From contig JAPLTZ010000283.1 of the NCBI GenBank assembly GCA_026397895.1, forward strand, positions 1 through 9,915: DNA of 9,915 nucleotides, given 5' to 3'. Source of the DNA: Verrucomicrobiota bacterium (GTDB taxonomy: Bacteria; Verrucomicrobiota; Verrucomicrobiia; Limisphaerales; JAFMIX01). Under the pieces are notes generated by a model, which saw only the letters and a list, made by a program, of their open reading frames with translations, had not been told where the DNA came from and did no database searches. Below, piece by piece: positions 1 to 7,013 of this stretch. A program made the position numbers and the translations under genes. Numbering within the stretch: position 1 is the first letter of the stretch; each line of letters starts with the position of its first letter.

Positions 1-825
1 TATTCCGCCGCGCCCCAGGTGCGGCCGATGGGGGCCGGGCTGAAACTTTACGGGCGGCGCAAGGACGGCGGGGAATTTCCGGTCGAGATCAGCCTGAGCC
101 AATTGGAGACCGAAGAGGGCGCGCTGACCATCAGTGCCATCCGCGACATCTCCGCGCGCGTGCGCGCCGAGGAAAAACTGCACGCCACGCTCAAAGAGTT
201 GGAGGATTTCAAGGCCGCGCTCGACGAACACGCAATTCTCGCCATCACCGACGCGCAGGGCCGCATCACCTACGCCAACGACCATTTCTGCCGCATCTCC
301 AAGTATTCCCGCGCGGAACTGCTCGGCCAGGATCACCGCATCATCAATTCCGGCTATCACCCGAAGGAGTTCATGCGCGCGCTGTGGGCCACCATCGGCA
401 GCGGCAAGGTCTGGAAAGGCGAAGTCCGTAACCGCGCCAAAGACGGCACGATTTACTGGGTGGAGGCCACCATCGTCCCGTTCCTCGGCGCGGACGGGAA
501 ACCCGTCCAATACGTCGCCATCCGCACGGAGATCACCGAACGCAAACAGGCCGAGCGTGACCGCGAAATCCTCATCGAGGAACTCCAGCGGGCGCCCGCG
601 GAAGTGATGACCCTGAGCGGCCTGCTGCCCATCTGCGCCAGCTGCAAGAAAGTGCGCGATGATTCCGGCTATTGGAATCAGATCGAGACCTACATCTCCA
701 AACGCTCCACCGCCACCTTCAGCCACGGCTATTGCCCGGATTGCGCGGTGAAACTTTTCGAGAACGCCGGCATGCCCGTGCCGGATAAATTCCGCGAAGC
801 CGCGCGGAAACAAAACGAAAGCTGA
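1..825 (+). CDS. PAS-domain sensor protein with C-terminal CxxC/CPxC module (5' partial)
   Basis: The reading frame is open to the window edge, so the N-terminus is missing; the GTG at 19 is internal to a PAS domain and is not a credible start. Counting from base 1, residues 1-54 are the end of a PAS domain (RPMGAGLKLYGRRKDG, then IRDIS). Residues 55-74 are a charged helical linker. Residues 75-178 are a second complete PAS domain (ITDAQGRITYAND, LLGQDHRIINSGYH, ending AIRTEITERK). A second coil follows at about 180-198. The C-terminal 70 residues hold a conserved module (LSGLLPICASCKK, GYWNQIE, FSHGYCPDC) with Cys212, Cys215, Cys245 and Cys248, which could bind a metal. Related modules end many PAS and response-regulator proteins. 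No histidine kinase, GGDEF or other output domain is visible after the PAS domains, so the output is either this module or lies upstream. It is probably a cytosolic signalling protein; its ligand is unknown. It is convergent with the next gene. Confidence 0.9.
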   Translation, partial: YSAAPQVRPMGAGLKLYGRRKDGGEFPVEISLSQLETEEGALTISAIRDISARVRAEEKLHATLKELEDFKAALDEHAILAITDAQGRITYANDHFCRISKYSRAELLGQDHRIINSGYHPKEFMRALWATIGSGKVWKGEVRNRAKDGTIYWVEATIVPFLGADGKPVQYVAIRTEITERKQAERDREILIEELQRAPAEVMTLSGLLPICASCKKVRDDSGYWNQIETYISKRSTATFSHGYCPDCAVKLFENAGMPVPDKFREAARKQNES

Positions 826-868
826 CCGTCGGTGCCGAAGACCGTGCCGCTCCCCAACCGAACCGGAA

Positions 869-1406
869 TCAACCGATCAAGCCCTGCTGCCGCATCATGT
901 CCAGATCGCACTGATCCTTTTCCCCCGAGCGCAGCCGCTTGATTTGCTCCATATAGACCGCGCCGCGCAACGGCACCTTGCGACCGGAAGTCGTTGTGTA
1001 AAATCCCCCCTTGTGGCCAGCCGCCGGCACCCGCATATCCGACCCGTTGGACAAAATCCGACAAAGCCAACGGCGCCATTCGCCACCCGCCCGTCCCCAC
1101 CCGGAGCAACCGGAAACGCCGGTGCCAGTTGCGGGCGGCCTGCTCCGGCGCCATCCGCCGGTAAAGCGTGACTCTGCGGGTCGGCGAAATCCGGGTCGCC
1201 CCCAACCGGCAGAAAAAACCATACCCGTGACTCTCCGCCACCGCCACAAGCCGGGCCAATTCATCCTGATGCACCGCAATATCGAAATCGTCGTGGTCGC
1301 GGTAGAACCGCCCCATCGCGGCGGCGATCGAAAGCCCGCCGGTCAGCATCCACGCGCAATCCTCGCCCAGAACGCGCGCCAGATTATCCAACGCCGCCGC
1401 AATCAT
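869..1406 (-). pseudogene. Frameshifted MNT-superfamily nucleotidyltransferase-like gene
   Basis: Two frames on the - strand each hold half of one protein. From ATG 1406 the first frame gives MIAAALDNLARVLGEDCAWM, then LTGG and GRFYRDHDDFDIAV. The GG and DxD pattern is typical of nucleotidyltransferases of the LinA/aminoglycoside adenylyltransferase kind. It continues to LALSDFVQRVGYAGAGG. The expected C-terminus lies in another frame: FYTTTSGRKVPLRGAVYMEQ, then IKRLRSGEKDQCDLDMMRQQ, with the family's usual K...KD..D ending and a TGA at 869. Removing one G from the six-base run at 1005-1010 joins them into about 178 residues. Without that change, the first frame reads on with unrelated sequence to 729, inside the 3' end of the PAS gene. 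GGGGAAAG at 1412-1419 could serve ATG 1406; GTG or TTG starts up to about 1463 are also possible, because the frame stays open upstream. The substrate is unknown. The break may be a real mutation or a homopolymer sequencing error. Confidence 0.75.
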
Positions 1407-1560
1407 CCGGTCTTTCCCCGGCGGCAAAGGCCGCAACCCCGGCTGATCCACGCTCACCAAAACCGCATAGCCGGCTCGCCGACCACACCCGCCCGCTGCC
1501 AGCCACCACCCTTTCAGCGGCGGAGCTTGTTCGTGTTTGTCGTCGGTCTTCAAAATGAAA

Positions 1561-2553
1561 TCAGGCCGCCAGAATCGTCTCAAGCCGCGCCAACTCTTCG
1601 CCGGAAAAATTCAAGTTTCGCACCGCGCCCACGCAATCATCCACCTGGCTCACGCGGCTCGCGCCGATGAGCGCGCTCGTCACCGCCGGATGCCGCAACA
1701 CCCACGCCAGCGCCAGTTGCGCGAGCGTCTGGCCGCGCGCCTGCGCGAGGTCGTTCAGCGCCCGCGTCTTCGCCAGCACCGCGTCCGTGACGTCGTCGGG
1801 GCGGAGAAACCGCGTGTCGCGGCTCGCGCGCGAATCGGCGGGCACGCCTTTGAAATAGCGGTCGGTCAGCAAGCCCTTCGCCAGCGGCGAGAAGACCGTG
1901 CAGCCGATGCCTTCCTGCTCCAGCGTGGCCAGCAACTGCGGCTCCACCCAGCGGTCGAACATGCTGTAACGCGGCTGATGGATGAGACACGGCGCGCCGA
2001 GCTCGCGCAGAAGCTTCGCCGCGCGGACGGTCTCGGCGGGTTGATAATTTGAGAGGCCGACGTAAAGTGCCTTGCCGCTGCGGACGGCGTGGGCGAGCGC
2101 GCCCATCGTCTCCTCCAACGGCGTGTCTGGATCGGGCCGGTGCGAATAGAAGATGTCCACATATTCCAGCCCCATGCGTTTGAGCGACTGGTCGAGCGAC
2201 GACAAAAGATATTTCCGCGAACCCCATTCGCCATACGGCCCGGGCCACATGTAGTAACCGGCCTTCGTGGTGATGATCATTTCATCGCGCCAGGGCGCGA
2301 GGTCTTCGCGCAGGATGCGGCCAAACGTCACCTCCGCCGAGCCGTCCGGCGGACCGTAGTTGTTCGCCAGGTCAAAGTGCGTGATGCCCAGATCGAACGC
2401 GCGGCACACGATGGCGCGGGCGTTCTCGTAGGAATCCTTCGCGCCGAAGTTGTGCCACAGTCCCAACGAAATCAGCGGCAGCCGCACGCCGGAGTGACCG
2501 CAGCGGCGGTAGAATTCTGGTGAGTTGTAGCGAGCAGATGCGGGAGAATACAT
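1561..2553 (-). CDS. gpr: Aldo/keto reductase, YghZ/Gpr (L-glyceraldehyde 3-phosphate reductase) type
   Basis: This 330-aa protein is a complete NADPH-dependent aldo/keto reductase barrel. It matches E. coli YghZ/Gpr closely across its length as I recall it: LPLISLGLWHNFG near residue 25, THFDLANNYGPPDGSAE at 58-74, TTKAGYYMWPGPYG at 95-108, YLLSSLDQSLKRMGLEYVDI at 115-134 and ALIGASR at 294-300. The catalytic tetrad is visible as Asp61, Tyr66, Lys97 and His138. The cofactor-binding end (GASRVSQ, 297-303) is present. The E. coli enzyme reduces L-glyceraldehyde 3-phosphate and other aldehydes such as methylglyoxal, a detoxification role in the cytosol; that substrate is assumed here by homology. 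The ATG lies 7 nt past the purB stop, so the two genes are probably one transcript. It lacks the short C-terminal tail of the E. coli protein. There is no other plausible start. Confidence 0.92.
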   Translation of the reverse strand: MYSPASARYNSPEFYRRCGHSGVRLPLISLGLWHNFGAKDSYENARAIVCRAFDLGITHFDLANNYGPPDGSAEVTFGRILREDLAPWRDEMIITTKAGYYMWPGPYGEWGSRKYLLSSLDQSLKRMGLEYVDIFYSHRPDPDTPLEETMGALAHAVRSGKALYVGLSNYQPAETVRAAKLLRELGAPCLIHQPRYSMFDRWVEPQLLATLEQEGIGCTVFSPLAKGLLTDRYFKGVPADSRASRDTRFLRPDDVTDAVLAKTRALNDLAQARGQTLAQLALAWVLRHPAVTSALIGASRVSQVDDCVGAVRNLNFSGEELARLETILAA

Positions 2554-2558
2554 GATGG

Positions 2559-2563
2559 CCTTA
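2559..2563 (-). promoter_or_regulatory. Ribosome binding site of the aldo/keto reductase, overlapping the purB stop codon
   Basis: On the - strand the sequence TAAGG contains both the purB TAA and an AAGG Shine-Dalgarno core, followed by a 5-nt spacer and the reductase ATG. Ribosomes finishing purB therefore end on the next gene's initiation site, which suggests translational coupling. The core is short, so its strength is uncertain. Confidence 0.5.
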
Positions 2564-3898
2564 GTTCAACCCCAGTTTCTTGAACCGGCTGTTCACTTCC
2601 TTGAAATGGAAATCCAGCGAGCAGAGTTTTTTCAGTTCGCCGGGCTTGAAATGTTTTGCCACAGCCGGATCAGCCTTGAGCACGTCGAGAAAGTCAATGT
2701 CGTCGCGGCCGGCGTGTTTTGTTTCCCACGTTTTCATCGCGGCGTCCTGGCACAGTTTGTAGGCGGCTTCGCGGGTGAGGCCTTTCTTGATGAGCGCGAG
2801 CAGGACGGTCTGGCTGTTCCACATGCCGAGCGAGAGGCCAAGGTTTTTCTTCATGTTCGCGGGATAGACGACGATGCCGTCCATCAGGCGCGTGAGCAGG
2901 CCGAACATGTAATCGAGCAGCGTGCAGGAATCGGGGAAAATAATCCGCTCCACGGACGAGTGCGAAATGTCGCGCTCGTGCCAGAGGGCGACGTTTTCCA
3001 GCGACGCCATCGCGTTGCCACGCAGCACGCGCGCGAGGCCGGTGAGACGTTCCCATGTGATGGGGTTGCGCTTGTGCGGCATGGCGCTGCTGCCTTTCTG
3101 GCCTTTGGTGAACGGCTCTTCGGCTTCGAGCACTTCGGTGCGTTGCAAATGGCGGAACTCCACCGCCCAACGCTCGATGCTCGCGCCGACAAGGGCCATC
3201 GCGAGTTGAAATTCGGCATGGATGTCGCGCTGGACAACCTGTGTCGCGATGGGTGCGGGGCGGACGCCGAGTTTCTCGCAGACATAGGCTTCGACGCGGG
3301 GCGAGAGATGCGCGCTCGTCCCAACGGCGCCGGAGAGTTTGCCGACGGCGACCGAGTAGCGCGCGGATTCCAAGCGACGCAACGCCCGGCCAAACTCATC
3401 GTGCATGAGCGCCATCTTCAAGCCGAACGTCGTCGGCTCGCCGTGGATGCCGTGGCTGCGCCCGATGCAGGGCGTGAACTTGTGTTCCTTCGCGCGCCGC
3501 GCGATGACGGGCAGCAATACCTTCACGTCCGCGATCAAGATGTCCGCCGATTGCATCATCTGCACGGCGTAGCAGGTGTCGCCTACATCGCTGCTGGTGA
3601 GGCCGAAATGAAGCCAGCGGCTGGCATTGTCGTTGATTTTCTCGGCGACTGCGGTGGTGAAGCCGATGACGTCGTGGTTGAGAACCTTCTCCAGTTCCTT
3701 CTGCCGCGCGACGAGGCCGGGGAGGTCGGCGAACCATTTATTACAACCGGCTTTGATCTTCTTGAAATCCTTGGCGGGGACGACCTTTTCCTTCACCAAC
3801 GCTTTGCTGGCGAGGAGTTCGATTTGCAGCCAGATGCGAAGCTTGTTTTCGTCAGTCCAGATGGCTCGCATCTCGGGGCGGGAGTAGCGCGTAATCAT
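2561..3898 (-). CDS. purB: Adenylosuccinate lyase
   Basis: PurB catalyses two fumarate-releasing steps in purine synthesis: SAICAR to AICAR and adenylosuccinate to AMP. This 445-aa protein has the normal length and all main marks of the fumarase/aspartase superfamily: the N-terminal RYSRPEMRAIWTDENK, His75 in NHDV, TSSDVGDT at 101-108, GRSHGIHGEPTTFG at 146-159 with the catalytic-type His149, and the signature GSSAMPHKRNP at 269-279 carrying the mobile-loop serine. HERDISHSSVERI at 307-319 is also typical. The ATG at 3898 gives the standard N-terminus; no strong Shine-Dalgarno is seen before it. It is the first gene of a probable two-gene unit with the aldo/keto reductase and is divergent from the small membrane-protein gene. 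It is a soluble cytosolic enzyme, expected to act as a homotetramer. Confidence 0.97.
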   Translation of the reverse strand: MITRYSRPEMRAIWTDENKLRIWLQIELLASKALVKEKVVPAKDFKKIKAGCNKWFADLPGLVARQKELEKVLNHDVIGFTTAVAEKINDNASRWLHFGLTSSDVGDTCYAVQMMQSADILIADVKVLLPVIARRAKEHKFTPCIGRSHGIHGEPTTFGLKMALMHDEFGRALRRLESARYSVAVGKLSGAVGTSAHLSPRVEAYVCEKLGVRPAPIATQVVQRDIHAEFQLAMALVGASIERWAVEFRHLQRTEVLEAEEPFTKGQKGSSAMPHKRNPITWERLTGLARVLRGNAMASLENVALWHERDISHSSVERIIFPDSCTLLDYMFGLLTRLMDGIVVYPANMKKNLGLSLGMWNSQTVLLALIKKGLTREAAYKLCQDAAMKTWETKHAGRDDIDFLDVLKADPAVAKHFKPGELKKLCSLDFHFKEVNSRFKKLGLN

Positions 3899-3946
3899 TC
3901 GCCGATTAAACCCGAAACGCGGCCAATTAAAAAGGGGGAAGTGAGC

Positions 3947-3974
3947 TTGGAAAATGAAATTGTGAGTGTAACAT
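3947..3974 (+). promoter_or_regulatory. Possible sigma70-like promoter for the 165-aa membrane protein gene
   Basis: TTGGAA (3947-3952) and TAACAT (3969-3974) are separated by 16 bp, each matching the sigma70 consensus at four of six positions. A start near 3981 would leave a leader of about 20 nt before ATG 4002. The site lies in the 103-bp divergent gap, which must also hold the purB promoter; I could not pick a convincing one for that strand. Weak, pattern-based call. Confidence 0.25.
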
Positions 3975-4001
3975 CAGAAGGCGAGCAAGCACAGCTTTGC
4001 A

Positions 4002-4499
4002 ATGTATATGAAGGCTCACACTCCTACGCTGGGTGCAATCATTGTAGTGACAGCGGTATTACTGTTACTGGGAGGCTATTTTATTTGGTTTTTCCGCCGG
4101 TCGCGCTCATTGCTGAATCAGTGGGCAAGCCAACATGAATATCAGATTGTGCATTCTGAACTGCGTTGGCTTTTTCAAGGGCCATTTTTTGGATTGGCCT
4201 GCAAGTGTCAGACAGTTTATCGAATCAAAGTGCGAGACCAACAGGGACACGAACGACTGGGCTGGGTTCTCTGCGGGAGTGGTTGGTCAGGACTTTTTAG
4301 CAACCAAGTCAGAGTTGAGTGGGATGATACCAACCAAGCTGAAATTAAAGTAGGCAATCAACTGGCAATCTATTTGTTGATTTTCATGATCATCGTCGGC
4401 GTTGGAAGTGCATTTTTATCCACAGCGACTTTCGACCGGCTTTTGCCTGTTATGTTCGTTATCTGTGCAGCTTTTGTGGCTTGGCGAATTTTCCGGTAG
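4002..4499 (+). CDS. Small membrane protein of unknown function
   Basis: The 165-aa product has a hydrophobic segment at about residues 10-31, followed by FRRSRS. A soluble domain spans about 32-118 and includes NQWASQHEYQIVHSELRWLF, QTVYRIKVRDQQGHERLGWV and VRVEWDD. Two more hydrophobic segments lie at about 120-140 and 145-162. The arrangement resembles small uncharacterised proteins that I associate with Planctomycetes and Verrucomicrobia. Its function is unknown. ATG 4002 is the first start after the in-frame TAA at 3969; ATG 4008 is an alternative and neither has a well-placed Shine-Dalgarno. The gene is clearly more AT-rich than both neighbours and stands alone on the + strand between two - strand blocks, with its own likely terminator. 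Those traits suggest separate acquisition, or simply weaker codon selection. The coherent membrane topology and the domain's resemblance to a known type make a chance ORF unlikely. Confidence 0.8.
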   Translation: MYMKAHTPTLGAIIVVTAVLLLLGGYFIWFFRRSRSLLNQWASQHEYQIVHSELRWLFQGPFFGLACKCQTVYRIKVRDQQGHERLGWVLCGSGWSGLFSNQVRVEWDDTNQAEIKVGNQLAIYLLIFMIIVGVGSAFLSTATFDRLLPVMFVICAAFVAWRIFR

Positions 4500-4524
4500 T
4501 CCTCAGTTGGTCAGCGACTCCTGT

Positions 4525-4554
4525 AGCCTTCGCGTAAAACGCGGCTCAATTTTT
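4525..4554 (+). terminator. Probable rho-independent terminator of the membrane protein gene
   Basis: AGCC (4525-4528) and GCGT (4532-4535) pair with ACGC (4539-4542) and GGCT (4543-4546), with a 3-nt bulge TTC and an AAA loop. Three bases later comes TTTTT (4550-4554), then CG and TTTT. It starts 25 bp after the + strand stop. It overlaps the last bases of the convergent transporter gene; on that strand no T-run follows the stem, so termination there is less certain. Confidence 0.5.
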
Positions 4555-5523
4555 CGTTTTACTCCATGGCGATTGCAAAATCACGTTCGCCGCGGTAATG
4601 AGCCCACCGCCGACCAGCAGGCGGACGGTGAGTTGCTCGTTCGGATACGCGACGCCCGTCCACGCCGAGAACCACGCGGGCAGGAACAGCGCATACAGGC
4701 TGGCAAAGACCGGTTCGGCGGAATAGACCAGCCCGGCTTCGGTGGCGGTCACGCCGCGCTGCCAGCGGTTCATCAGCAGATAACCGCCGAGCGTGCACAC
4801 CACGACCAACACCGCCATGAACGCGAGCGCCGCCGGCGAGGCATACGCGCGCCAGCACGCCGCCGCGCCGGGCGCGGTCGCCAGCAACAGCGGCACGCAG
4901 CAAAGCGACATCGCAAGAAACATCACGGCGGAAAAACGCAGCGCGTCGTTCGCGGCGTAGCGCGGGTTTTCGAGCGCGAGAATCTGCCCGGCGAACATCA
5001 CCGAGGCCGCGAGCGTCTCCAGTTCGCCGCGACCGAGGCGGAAGGTTTTGAAATCCACGCCCGCCAGCACCACCGCCCCGGCACCGACCAGCGCGATGCT
5101 GAACAACACTTTTCCCGCCGGCGCGCGCCGATGCACCAGCGCGGTCCAGACGGGGATGACCACGCAGTAGCCTTGCGTGAGGAACGCCGATGTGGAAGCC
5201 GCGGTGTAGCTCAGGCCGTCCATCTGCAACAGGATGCCGCCGACGCCGAAGACCGCCATGACGATGCCCTGCTCGATTTCGCGCGGGGAAATCCGCCGCC
5301 GCGCGCGCGCCGCGAACAGCGCCATCAGAATCCCCGCCGAACCGAAACGGATCAGCACGCCGAGCGCGGTGAGAAACCAACTGTTCGCGCCGGGCAGGAG
5401 CCGCTGCTGTTCCAGCGCGAGCGCTTTCATCACGGGAAAACTCACCGCCCAAAAGACCGTGCAGAGCACGAGCATGCGGATGGCGGCACGGCGGGCGGAG
5501 ATTTCCGGCGGCGGCAGGCTCAC
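4546..5523 (-). CDS. EamA/DMT-family transporter
   Basis: The 325-aa integral membrane protein is rich in hydrophobic helices and has the two-repeat EamA design of the drug/metabolite transporter superfamily, about ten segments in all. The first repeat begins at RMLVLCTVFWAVSFPVMKAL (16-35) and has SYTAASTSAFLTQGYCVVIP at about 105-124. The second has the conserved AGLVYSAEPVFASLYALF at 263-280. The substrate cannot be read from sequence; relatives export amino acids, metabolites or drugs across the inner membrane. I chose GTG 5523 because it overlaps the rhomboid TGA (GTGA) and has a good Shine-Dalgarno. The frame stays open to 5691, but that upstream part is the rhomboid gene read out of frame and has no transporter character. 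It is the last gene of the - strand run. Confidence 0.88.
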   Translation of the reverse strand: MSLPPPEISARRAAIRMLVLCTVFWAVSFPVMKALALEQQRLLPGANSWFLTALGVLIRFGSAGILMALFAARARRRISPREIEQGIVMAVFGVGGILLQMDGLSYTAASTSAFLTQGYCVVIPVWTALVHRRAPAGKVLFSIALVGAGAVVLAGVDFKTFRLGRGELETLAASVMFAGQILALENPRYAANDALRFSAVMFLAMSLCCVPLLLATAPGAAACWRAYASPAALAFMAVLVVVCTLGGYLLMNRWQRGVTATEAGLVYSAEPVFASLYALFLPAWFSAWTGVAYPNEQLTVRLLVGGGLITAANVILQSPWSKTKN

Positions 5524-6395
5524 GGGCGCTCCATCTTCTGGCGCGCGGCCTCGAGGATTTTGCGTTCGCGCGCGGTCAGGCTCTGGATGCCGTGCGCGGA
5601 AATCTTGTCGAGGATCGGGTCCACCTCGCGGCTGATGAACTCCTCCGGCGGCAGGCTCTCCGGTTCGGCGGCAGTGGGCGGCGTTGTCCAAAAACCGCCC
5701 GAGGCGGATGCCGTCCGGGCAAATTCCGGCCGGCGCGAACGCTCGCGGGAACGCCAGCCGCCGTCAAAAAACTGTTTCCGGAAAAATTCCCAACGGATGA
5801 ACGCCATCCCCGCCAGCAAGCCGCCCAGATGCGCCGCGTGCGCGATGCCGCCCGCCGAGGGCGCGACGATGAACAGCACCGCCACCACCAGCGAGAAGAT
5901 GAGAAAGTGCCGCGCCTTCACCGGCAGGATGAACCACAGCAAAATCTCCGCGTCCGGCTCCAGCATCGCGAACGCGGCGAACAGCCCGATGACGCCCGCC
6001 GACGCGCCGATGACCGGCCCGCCGAAACGATTTTCAAACACCAAGCCGAGCAAGCCTTGCAGCAGCCCGCCCGCGAGCCCGGCGGCGAAGTAGAGTTTCA
6101 AGAAATTTTCCGCACCGAGGCGCTGTTCGATGAAGCGGCCAAAAAACCAGATGCCCAGAAGATTTCCCGCCAGATGCCAGATGCCGGAATGCAGGAATTG
6201 GAACGTGAGCAACTGCCACACGCCGCCGCCGCGCAGGCCTTCCGCGCTCAACGCCAGCCGGTCGAGGATGAAATCCGCGCGCAGAAACTGCTGCGCCACG
6301 AACGCCGCGCCGATGACGGCCATGAGCGTGACGCTCGCCGACCAATGCCAGTGGCGCGCCTCCTCCCGCATGTAATCTCGATCGGCCAGTCCCAT
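5520..6395 (-). CDS. Rhomboid-family intramembrane serine protease with C-terminal cytosolic extension
   Basis: The 291-aa protein carries the rhomboid core. It has the loop FLHSGIWHLAGNLLGIWFFG (68-87) with the His74-x3-Asn78 pair, the catalytic GASAG at 130-134 with Ser132, and HAAHLGG at 186-192 with the partner His189. Six hydrophobic segments are expected between about residues 20 and 202. Both catalytic residues are intact, so it should cleave membrane-spanning substrates, which are unknown. After residue 205 comes a polar tail of about 85 residues: a basic stretch (RSRERSRRPEF), a proline-rich linker, and a final helix DPILDKISAHGIQSLTARER. A similar short C-terminal segment occurs in other bacterial rhomboids (I recall DUF6576). 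ATG 6395 lies 12 nt after the methyltransferase stop; ATG 6371 is possible. Neither has a strong Shine-Dalgarno. The stop overlaps the transporter's start. Confidence 0.9.
   Translation of the reverse strand: MGLADRDYMREEARHWHWSASVTLMAVIGAAFVAQQFLRADFILDRLALSAEGLRGGGVWQLLTFQFLHSGIWHLAGNLLGIWFFGRFIEQRLGAENFLKLYFAAGLAGGLLQGLLGLVFENRFGGPVIGASAGVIGLFAAFAMLEPDAEILLWFILPVKARHFLIFSLVVAVLFIVAPSAGGIAHAAHLGGLLAGMAFIRWEFFRKQFFDGGWRSRERSRRPEFARTASASGGFWTTPPTAAEPESLPPEEFISREVDPILDKISAHGIQSLTARERKILEAARQKMERP
5529..5535 (-). promoter_or_regulatory. Ribosome binding site of the DMT transporter, inside the rhomboid gene
   Basis: On the - strand GATGGAG is followed by five bases and then GTG 5523. The GGAG core and spacing support the GTG start over any upstream candidate, and its place inside the preceding gene's 3' end fits translational coupling. 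Confidence 0.55.
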
Positions 6396-6407
6396 GTCGC
6401 GGGCAAA

Positions 6408-7013
6408 TTAGTCCGCCCGCCGCGAAGTTTCAACGGACATCTTGCGCCGCCACCAGAACATCCGCTCCTTGCCTTCGCGGTTGGGATACGAGCGCGGCGT
6501 CCAGTCGGCCAGCAGTTCAAACTCCGGCGCGAACCGCGCCAGCAATTCCTCCCGCGTGGACCGGAACGGCGGGCCGGCGCCGTCCTCGCAAATCATGTAG
6601 TTCACTGCGAGGTAATGCCCGCCCGGCTTCACCCAGCGCGCGACGGCGCGGACGTAGGCGTCGCGTGCGGCGGTCTGGATGGCGCAGAACAACGTGTGCT
6701 CGAAAAGCCAATCGAACGGGAACGGCGGCTCGTCAGTCAAAAAATTCGCCTGCCGGAACTCGGCAGGCAAGCCGGCGGCGTGCGCGCGTTCGCGGCTCAA
6801 CCGCACCGCGCTCGGCGCGAGGTCGTAGCCGTAAACGCGGAAGCCGGCACGCGCCCACACCAGCGCATCGTGGCCGGTGCCGCCGCCGGGAACGCAGACG
6901 GTCTCGCCGAGAAGTTTCGGGTGCGCCGCGAGAAAGTCCACGAGGCCGGGCGCGGGTTCGCCCTTTTCCCCCGGCATGTCGCCGGTTTGGTAGCGCTCCT
7001 CCCAATTGCTCAT
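6408..7013 (-). CDS. TPMT-like class I SAM-dependent methyltransferase
   Basis: The 201-aa protein has a Rossmann-fold methyltransferase layout and the N-terminal pattern of bacterial thiopurine/thiol methyltransferase relatives (WEERYQTGDMP...KGEPAPGLVDFL, 4-28). The SAM-binding motif I is VCVPGGGTGHDALVWA (39-54), followed by the acidic Asp64 in VYGYDLAPSAV, which would contact the ribose of SAM. FEHTLFCAI near 104-112 and PGGHYLAVNYM near 130-140 complete the fold. The natural acceptor is unknown; a thiol, a small metabolite or a toxic anion are options. Two usually conserved residues look changed: the Trp after GDMP is Gly15, and the Cys of the VPGCGTGHD form is Gly44. The ATG overlaps the lolD stop (ATGA), so it is probably translated by coupling from the ABC transporter genes. 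Confidence 0.85.
   Translation of the reverse strand: MSNWEERYQTGDMPGEKGEPAPGLVDFLAAHPKLLGETVCVPGGGTGHDALVWARAGFRVYGYDLAPSAVRLSRERAHAAGLPAEFRQANFLTDEPPFPFDWLFEHTLFCAIQTAARDAYVRAVARWVKPGGHYLAVNYMICEDGAGPPFRSTREELLARFAPEFELLADWTPRSYPNREGKERMFWWRRKMSVETSRRAD

Noticed and set aside
826..868. Possible terminator between the convergent PAS and nucleotidyltransferase genes
   Set aside because: Only a 4-bp CGGT/ACCG stem can be drawn and no T-run follows on either strand.
2552..4138. Long + strand open frame (528 codons) opposite purB
   Set aside because: It is the antisense of a clear purB gene in GC-rich DNA; the translation has no recognisable motif and runs through the divergent gap into the next gene out of frame.
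5524..5691. N-terminal extension of the DMT transporter to an ATG at 5691
   Set aside because: The added residues are polar, Arg/Pro-rich and are the rhomboid tail read in another frame; GTG 5523 has a Shine-Dalgarno and overlaps the preceding stop.
4402..6093. Long + strand open frame (563 codons) opposite the transporter and rhomboid genes
   Set aside because: The translation is Arg/His/Gln-rich low-complexity sequence typical of an antisense shadow; the opposite strand carries two well-marked families.
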